The translations under genes and the position numbers were made by a program. Below are positions 57,476-64,000 of a stretch of 64,000 nucleotides of DNA, in pieces. Position 1 is the first letter of the stretch. Every line of letters begins with the position of its first letter. Source of the stretch: Arthrinium phaeospermum (lineage: Eukaryota; Ascomycota; Sordariomycetes; Amphisphaeriales; Apiosporaceae); assembly GCA_006503535.1 (NCBI GenBank), contig QYRS01000001.1:4650001-4714000 (forward strand), read 5' to 3'. The notes under the pieces are model-generated. The model saw only the letters and a program-made list of their open reading frames with translations, was not told the origin of the DNA and searched no databases.

Positions 57476-58471
57476 ACCCTCGACATATTAAGCATAACAT
57501 AGTTTCATGGGAGCAGCAGTTCTGGTATCAAGAGAACCAGAATAGTATTGTCCTCCAGTTTAATCATCATACCATTCAGATTTACCTGTCGAGTTCAGCT
57601 ACCCCTTCCATTGCAGGATCCAAGTCGACACTTCTGGCTTTCTCTCGGGTGGCAGCTTTTCATGGGTCTTATAGACTGACTGTTGGTTGCCTTCTTTGGG
57701 TGTGATTAAGCGCCAACGGGGACTCCCTTACATCGGTAACAGGATAAAGGGTGCGAGGTCTCGAGGGCTCCAGGTTTGTTGAGTACGATAGCATGGTGAA
57801 TATGACAAGACAGCTTTGCCCTGTGTAATTTCTCTTTGTCTCTGCGAATTAAAGCAGTCGATACCTTCGATGTCAAGTTCAAGTCACAAAAGGTGGCTGG
57901 AGAAGGGCGGCCTTGAGGATCATAGCCAACATCTGAAAATAGTCATGACAGCGGTGGGTTGGTGCAACTTCAAAGTCACCCTTCCAAATGAGCCGCATCG
58001 TCATGGGATCCCTCAAGATTTTGAAAATGGTTGTATGATGCCATCGAGGTAAAGTACGCGAATGAAACCACTCGCCCCTTCCCCCTTCAATAGGCTCCCT
58101 ATGCCGTCTGGGTGTACCTCTGTCATCTACAAAACAATTGACTTGCTTAGCTACTGGATCTCGTTGGGAGCGTCAGGCACCAAAGTCGCAATCAACCGGC
58201 ATTCCTTGCTCCAAACCTTTAAGTAGGTAATTAGCTTCATTACCTGCTTCTTTCCAACCACTACTTGGCCACAGAACGACCTGTTATGGGATAATTACGA
58301 CAGAACGTTGCATTCATAACACATTGCCTAACTACCTCCCCTTCTTCCTGCCCACGATAAGTGTTTTCCGGCATTGCTCAGCACTCGCTACCATAATTCG
58401 TAACTGACAACAGCCGAAACAGACTACGTTGAACAAGCTACGATGGACATGCGACACTACCCCCAAGACAA

Positions 58472-58498
58472 CCCCCCCCCCCCCCCCCCCCCCCCCCC
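58472..58498 (+). repeat. Poly-C tract (27 C)
   Basis: A homopolymer of 27 C residues directly upstream of the coiled-coil gene's 3' end. It can be a true slippage-prone tract, but its length may be wrong in the assembly. Confidence 0.9.
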
Positions 58499-58689
58499 TT
58501 CCTTCTACGCGAAACGGCAACAGACACTACGAGCGCACGCGAGTCAAACAGAGACGAAGGACCCGGGCATAGACCTAATAAATCACATACACGCATTACG
58601 CGACAGCACGAATACCACAAAGCAGAACACAAGGGAAATACCCGAGAATGTCAGTTGAATCCGATATTATTGACGCTACAAGTCGACCG

Positions 58690-59956
58690 TTATTTCATGC
58701 GGTACTCGACGCTCCGAAGCTCTTCCGACCGCCGCCGCAGGTACAAACACGCACATCCCGGGTGCTCTGGACACGGTACCCCGTCTAGCAGCACGTAGGA
58801 GTCTATATAGCCGTGCTCTGCGACATCTTGTGCGCAGTACCAGTACCTCACCTCCCCGAACGAGACCAGGTCCTTGAAGTTTGTTCTACCTTTCTCCGTA
58901 CACATGAGCCGGCTCAGCCTCGCCATGACCTCCGCGGAGGATTCGTTACTCGCCTCGTCACCGCTCCCGGCGGTAACGTCGATCCTCGACAAGGCCTTCG
59001 CCATTTCGGCAACAAACCTCGTCCACGGCGAGTCTATAAACCGACGTGACGGACCCTCGTCCACGCGTGGCTTCTTGCGCTGCACTTCGGCCTCCGCATC
59101 CGCGGCTTTGCGCTTCAGCCGCTCGACCTCTTCCCCGTGGCTCTTCTTTGTAGCCTCGGCCAGAGTACTCAGCGCCTTCACGCGCTCCTGGAGAACGGTA
59201 GCATCCTTTCGCGCCGCCTCGAGCTCGCGCTGGAGCTTCTCGGCCTCCGACTTCCAGTTGACTGCGGGCTCCTCACCCAGCCGCCGCTGCTGCCCCGACG
59301 AGACCAGCTCCAGCGAAGCCAGGCGACTCTGCACCCCTCCAACAGCTCTCGCGTTTGACGGTCCCGCTCCTGCTGCCGCTCTCGCATCTCACGATCCTGC
59401 TGCTGCTGCCTCTCGTGGTACTCAGTGTGCTGACGAGTCAGCGCACCCTCTATCTCGTGACTGAAAAGCTCGATGATGCCAGCCTCGGTTGACCCGCTCG
59501 AACCCGCCAGTCTCTCGGGGATCTCCCGCAGCGACTTCACATCTTGTGCGAGGGACATGACTGGTCACTCGTTGCCAAGGACGAGACACCTTTCTCTATC
59601 TTGTCCTCGTACAACTTCTTCATCCAGTTCGCGTCACGCTGTTGTCGCACGACGTCGCTTCTTTCGCTCTGCAGCTTTTGCTCCCGATTGTCCAGGACAG
59701 TCTCCTGCCGCGTCAGTCGGTCTTCCCAACTCGTCAATTCCGACTTCCTTTTCTCGAAGGACTTTCTTTCCTTCTTGAGCGACTCCTCCCTTTCCTCGAC
59801 GGAATCTCTGTAACGCCAAAGATCCGACTGCATCTCGTCAGTCGCGGCGATTCCGGCCTGTAGAGACTCGATCAGACCTTCTGCTGGGCTTTCCGGCACC
59901 AAGTGCTGGCTCAGCCAAGCGAGTCTCTCCCGCAACTGGAAAAACGTCTGACTCAT
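58690..59956 (-). CDS. Coiled-coil protein with C-terminal Cys/His motif, unknown function, two frame breaks
   Basis: I chose the ATG at 59954-59956 (MSQTFFQLRERLAWLSQHLV). Three consecutive frames join into one protein if one base is missing near 59560 and one near 59340 (a G run); the length is then exactly 423 codons. The N-terminal 180 residues are a strongly charged coiled coil (REESLKKERKSFEKRKSELT), followed by a Gln/Arg coil (HERQQQQDREMRERQQERDR), a third coil, the basic motif QRKKPRVDEGPSRR (nuclear-signal-like) and a compact end: FKDLVSFGEVRYWYCAQDVA, then PCPEHPGCACLYLRRR, which could bind zinc. No family recognised. It is divergent from the next coiled-coil gene with about 1.5 kb between. 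Confidence 0.65.
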
Positions 59957-61445
59957 CACAGCTTCTGACGTAGCTCCTACCAAGTAAGATTTCTGTTCTT
60001 TTCTTTTCTCTTGGATCCAAGCCGCTGAGATCAATCTTTTCTTCTTTGCTCTCGTTTTGCCCAGATACCGCACAGTTTGTCTCGGAAGTCTTCAAGTTGT
60101 GCTTGTGCGATAAGGTCACAGACCCCACTAGTAGGCTAGACACGGCTCCAAGGGGAAGCTGCGACTTCCGTTGACAAATCGCACCCCACCTGCCTTCAAT
60201 GACAGCTGTAAAACTTGCCGACTTGGCACTTTGACCTCCAATGAGCTTTATATGTACCAAGTAGGCATGATAGAGCTAGAGCTGTCCTGTTAGTCCAGAC
60301 CCACAACATTCGGACAAAAGTAGAATCGAAGGCGCTCCTTCCCTTACCATGGGACCTGTCCGACGTGTGCGCAACTCTGCGTTGCAAGAAGTACCCGTAG
60401 TTTAAGTATCCATGGTTCAATACAGTTGAGACTCTTCGTTACATTGATGAAAGGCCCAGATCCAAGTACATACATACGTGTTTTCTTCGATTTCTTCGAA
60501 ACAATAAGAGGCTCATGTCTATCAAGCACACTCTCCTATGCATATGACGCAAGTAACCAGTCCCTCCACTCGATCAGCATGGTTTCTCGGTGGCCTACCT
60601 ACTCAATTCAGTAACCTGGCCGTCAAACCACGATACCGTACGCCAGTCATTTTCTTGCCGGTCGGTTGCTGACACGTCATAGGCAATGTGTAGGCAATGT
60701 GTGCCATTCTTCCCTAATTGCCGTCAGCTAGGAACCCAGCACTGCTTGTACCAATTTACATCACCTCGTGGGTTTGTTCGCTCTGAAGACATAGTTATGT
60801 GTTTACCTACCACGAAGTGCAAAAGACTTGGTACGTAAAGGATATGTGAAGATCGGGTTTAACAGGGTGGTTATCTCCCCTTTCTTCGCAGCACCTTGTG
60901 TCGCGGTTTAGTACTACTAGATTGATTGTTGTTGTGCAAGGAGGGAAAACCTATTTTCCGGGTTGATACCGCCAACGTAGCGACTCACAGTCAGCCAATC
61001 AGTCTCATAATGGCCGTGAAGGCCGGTAGACACATGAACTGTGGAAACAGATCAATATCCAGGCCCTTGATCCCTTTTGTGAGTTGAGGCTTGGCCACCA
61101 CCGTACTGAATGACCATAGGTCTCCTCCAGAACATCCTATTCCCAACCTGCAATTCACGAAGCACTTCTATGGTACCTGAAACAATCGTATATAAAGAAC
61201 CAAAGGATAGGAATACACTGTACTTAGCTTACCTGACATACTTCCTAGAACAGAACATCTTGGAACTTATAGTGGGGTTCCACACAGGTTTCCCACCCAT
61301 GATCTCGTTGACCTTGAACAACAACCACAATTAAAGAGCAATTCCTGTCTTTGTCCAAACATCCATCAACACCTCCACCAAGCTTTTTCATACAGACATC
61401 CGCGCACGCATACCAAGACAAAAAAAAACACATCTGCAGAACGTC
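59957..61445. other. Intergenic, divergent promoters
   Basis: About 1.5 kb between two coiled-coil genes that point away from each other. No other gene seen. Confidence 0.5.
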
Positions 61446-63167
61446 ATGTGGACTAAGAAGGATACTTTGACCTCGGACGAGGCCGACATGTTCAAGAAGA
61501 AGCTGGAGGAGTATGAAAATGAATTCGAGAAGTTGAAGTTGGATTTCGTCGAGTTCGAGAAGGTTCTGGCAGAAGACACGTCATCTCTGGATTCGCTGGG
61601 CCAGCAGATCAAGGCTGCTGAGAGTGCCCGGGAGAAGGGAGATGACGCATCCGAAGGCAAGAACCTCGAGTCGCTCCAAAAGGAACAGAAGGTGCTCTCG
61701 AAGAAGGTCAAGACGCAGACTTTGAGGGTTGCTGAATGCAAGAGTTGCGTGGGTGTCTACCCCCTCCTCATTCAGCAGACCAAGGAGCACTTGAAAACAC
61801 CTGTCGCGCCACCGAAGACGCTGAAGCCGACGGTGTCCAAGAGAAAGGTCTCCGAGGGGAAGCCCGGCCAGCTCTCGTCGAACAAGCGATTGACGATTTC
61901 TCGACACATCGACAGCCACTTTGGAGGTCAAGACACTGAGGCGGTACGGCGGCTGTCCAGATTGGCTTCGACAATGCGGGGGATGCGCGGGGACTTGGTG
62001 GTGGGTTCCTCGATAGCCGAGGCCATCGAGTACCTCGAGTCGTTGAACAACCCTGGCGGCAGGTTGAGTGACATAGCTGGGGACTGTCCGGCGCCCCTAC
62101 GTCAAGCGATTCCCATTTTATCACGAGGTTTTCAGTACAAGGAGCCCGGCGATACTGTCAAGGCTACAGACAATGAGAGGAGCAAGCAGGAGATCGACAA
62201 GACCAAGCCGGGCACCAAGGATACGGGCAAGCAAGGGGGCAAAGAGAAGATCGTCATCGCCTCTTTGTACGAGATCCCGGTGGGCCCCCAGCTGGTTTGC
62301 AAGAACCCCTTCTGTCCCAACCCGGTGGGCCATCATCTGCGGAGTTGTGTGATGCCGAACAAACTCGGTTTCGTTCCCGGCTGTCCGTTGCACAACGAGT
62401 CGCATTCGCCACACGCCTGTGATGGGGGCAAGGAGATGTTCAAGCAGATGCGGAGCCCTACCCACTTTCCGAAGGCGTTCTTGAACATGTTCATTTTCGA
62501 CAGAAGGCGGAAGCCGGCGCTGGAGATGGACGATCTCCTCGACTTCGTCAAGAAACTGCCGCGGGCGGTCAGGGCACTGAAGTCCTGGGATGGTGTCGAC
62601 AAGGAGGGCATCAAGGAGTACGGCCTGGTTTGGACGCACTCGTTCGCCAAGACGATGCTGAGCAAGGAAGAGGAGAAGTTGAAGAAATTCGACTGTGTCA
62701 ACGGGAGCGTTTCGAACCTACCTATTGATTACTTTACAGCGACAGGGGCCAACTTCTTGGTGCTTGACAGCAGTGAGTTCTCAGTGTCCGCTAGGCAGGC
62801 AGAGGAGGGACGGTTTGTTGGTCACATTGTTTCGGACGAGGATGAGACTATTTCCTACGGGCGCCCCAACAATAACCACGACGAGGAACCGAACTCGGGC
62901 TTTGGTACAAAGCCAGACACAGCGAAGAAGTTCACTGGTACCGAGGCGACAGGGAGCTCATCGGTGGATGCAATCTTGTCTAAGACGTCGGCGAATGGTG
63001 GTTCACATGGTATTGCTACTCCTTTGCCCGATAATAACCGTTGGGACTGGATGCGCAAGCCTGTAATTCTCAGCGAGGAAGATGAGATGTCAATGGATCG
63101 GACCTTGTTCCCCGATGATTATGGCGACGAGAACGAGGGCCAGGGGGAAGGGCAGAATGAAGGCTAG
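61446..63167 (+). CDS. Coiled-coil protein with central Cys/His cluster, unknown function
   Basis: One intact exon, 573 residues. Residues 10-95 form a coiled coil (EEYENEFEKLKLDFVEFEKV). A basic linker (TVSKRKVSEGKPGQLSSNKR) is nuclear-signal-like. The central region has a dense Cys/His cluster, CKNPFCPNPVGHHLRSC followed by GCPLHNESHSPHAC, which has the look of a zinc-binding module but fits no pattern I can name. The C-terminal third is helical, then acidic and disordered (EDEMSMDRTLFPDDYGDENE). No signal peptide or membrane helix. The composition resembles its two neighbours, which suggests a locally duplicated or co-selected gene group. Confidence 0.8.
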   Translation: MWTKKDTLTSDEADMFKKKLEEYENEFEKLKLDFVEFEKVLAEDTSSLDSLGQQIKAAESAREKGDDASEGKNLESLQKEQKVLSKKVKTQTLRVAECKSCVGVYPLLIQQTKEHLKTPVAPPKTLKPTVSKRKVSEGKPGQLSSNKRLTISRHIDSHFGGQDTEAVRRLSRLASTMRGMRGDLVVGSSIAEAIEYLESLNNPGGRLSDIAGDCPAPLRQAIPILSRGFQYKEPGDTVKATDNERSKQEIDKTKPGTKDTGKQGGKEKIVIASLYEIPVGPQLVCKNPFCPNPVGHHLRSCVMPNKLGFVPGCPLHNESHSPHACDGGKEMFKQMRSPTHFPKAFLNMFIFDRRRKPALEMDDLLDFVKKLPRAVRALKSWDGVDKEGIKEYGLVWTHSFAKTMLSKEEEKLKKFDCVNGSVSNLPIDYFTATGANFLVLDSSEFSVSARQAEEGRFVGHIVSDEDETISYGRPNNNHDEEPNSGFGTKPDTAKKFTGTEATGSSSVDAILSKTSANGGSHGIATPLPDNNRWDWMRKPVILSEEDEMSMDRTLFPDDYGDENEGQGEGQNEG

Positions 63168-63679
63168 TAAATGCGAGCTGAGAACGTCTGTTATTAACTA
63201 ACTGAATGTACCCTTTCCGTCGTCTCTATCCAACTGTGTAAATGTTTTTCTTGTGATAATTCCGTTAAGTAAACGATTAATGTTGATTACGACTGTAGAG
63301 TGGCGTAGGAAGCAAGCTTGCGAGATAAGTTTTATAGCATATTAACGGCCAGGTCCCTTCCAGAGGCTTGTTATGGTGACTTCTATGGCTAGGTCACCCT
63401 GCTGGGAACCATAACTAAACCCTCCCCTACTGTGCTATTGCTGTTCACGTAGCTCACCTTTAAGGTAAAGTACCTAAGGCTTCAGTACCTAAGGTACAAC
63501 ACGCTGGATGTAGTGGGGCCCCACACGCGCTTCCAACCCAGTATCTCTCTCCTGACCTCGAATCACAGACAAACTTGGAATTTCTTGTTCCTCCCTCGTT
63601 GTCCGCAAAACTTCAATAACATCTGCACCACACACCAGTTACAAAAATCAAGCAATCAATCGCGAACGTTGTCGCCAAG
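63168..63679. other. Intergenic, no gene seen
   Basis: About 510 bases between the second and third coiled-coil genes on the same strand. The word GTACCTAAGG recurs near 63470-63495. No gene seen. Confidence 0.5.
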
Positions 63680-63909
63680 ATGTCAGCCAGCGCATCTGGT
63701 AAGATGCAGGCGCAGAAGGACAAGTTGAACGAGCATGCCGCCGAGTTGGCGACCGCGCTGAGGGAGCAGGATGAGCAGCAGAGTGAGCGATTGCGCGTAC
63801 AGGGCCAACTGACCAAGATCGACAACGAGATGTCGGTACGGAAAGAGCGCATCGCTAAACTGAGGGACGCCGTCAAGGGATGGAAGAGGCTCTCAGGAAA
63901 GGCGACGTT

Positions 63910-63946
<37 letters not shown>

Positions 63947-64000
63947 AGAGGAAGAGGGATGGCCCGCCGGAGCAGGCTGAGACGAGGAAGAAGCAGGCTG
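63680..64000 (+). CDS. Coiled-coil protein, 3' part outside window
   Basis: The ATG at 63680 opens MSASASGKMQAQKDKLNEHA, followed by a charged coiled coil (ALREQDEQQSERLRVQGQLT) over about 75 residues. The frame then runs into poly-Arg (CGT repeats), while the +1-shifted frame gives poly-Ser and then KRKRDGPPEQAETRKKQA, a bipartite nuclear-signal-like segment. The second reading is more protein-like and needs one missing base near 63895, in keeping with the other breaks in this window. Cut by the window end. Family unknown; character like the two preceding genes. Confidence 0.6.
63910..63947 (+). repeat. TCG/CGT trinucleotide run
   Basis: About twelve TCG units in a row inside the third coiled-coil gene, read as Ser in the preferred frame and Arg in the unshifted frame. 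Confidence 0.9.

Larger units (their letters stand above)
56800..58689. other. Gene-poor region with AT island and poly-C tract
   Basis: About 1.9 kb between arsH and the first coiled-coil gene. No supportable gene. It holds the AT-rich island and the C homopolymer listed separately. Confidence 0.5.

Overview
The window reads as nuclear DNA of a filamentous ascomycete (Pezizomycotina, most likely Sordariomycetes). The evidence is short GT-AG introns of about 50-200 bases with CTAAC/CTGAC-type branch sites, Zn2Cys6 regulators, an Argonaute of the QDE-2 class, fungal rhodopsin-type 7TM proteins, F-box proteins and a 7TM-RGS protein. There are no rRNA, tRNA, CRISPR or intact transposon features that I can support.

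Layout. 1-8.8 kb: the end of a Upc2-like transcription factor, a secreted repeat protein cut by four Lys-Arg sites (a kexin-processed peptide precursor candidate), a long gene-poor stretch, and a large low-complexity protein of unknown function. 9-24 kb: a 7TM-RGS signalling protein, a Zn2Cys6 factor, and an 8-exon Argonaute with a long pyrimidine-rich upstream region full of consensus 5' splice sites. 24-31 kb: RNA14 (mRNA 3'-end processing) and ASF1 (histone chaperone). 31-40 kb: a hydrolase relic, a 7TM rhodopsin-family protein, an amino-acid permease and a CYP504-like P450. 39.8-44 kb: a nucleoside monophosphate kinase head-to-head with a viperin (antiviral radical-SAM enzyme), then an unknown gene. 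44-57 kb: F-box protein, catalytically degenerate pepsin-like membrane protein, large membrane protein, Cys-rich F-box protein, second 7TM rhodopsin-family protein, ArsH. 58.7-64 kb: three neighbouring coiled-coil proteins of unknown function, the last cut by the window end.

Most notable: the viperin gene has the full radical-SAM signature and a Trp C-terminus, and shares a 537-base bidirectional promoter with a UMP/CMP-kinase-like gene. Vertebrates pair viperin (RSAD2) head-to-head with CMPK2, a kinase of a different family. The natural model is that the kinase feeds CTP/UTP to viperin, which makes chain-terminating ddh-nucleotides. An RNAi Argonaute lies 20 kb away, but I see no sign that it belongs to the same unit.

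Quality warning: many conserved genes here, including ASF1 and RNA14, are broken by single-base changes, nearly all of them apparent deletions in short homopolymers. Adding one base per break restores whole-codon lengths in seven genes. Two tandem duplications pair a clean copy with an indel-laden copy. I read these as draft-assembly errors rather than a cluster of pseudogenes, and coordinates of broken genes are given as one span.
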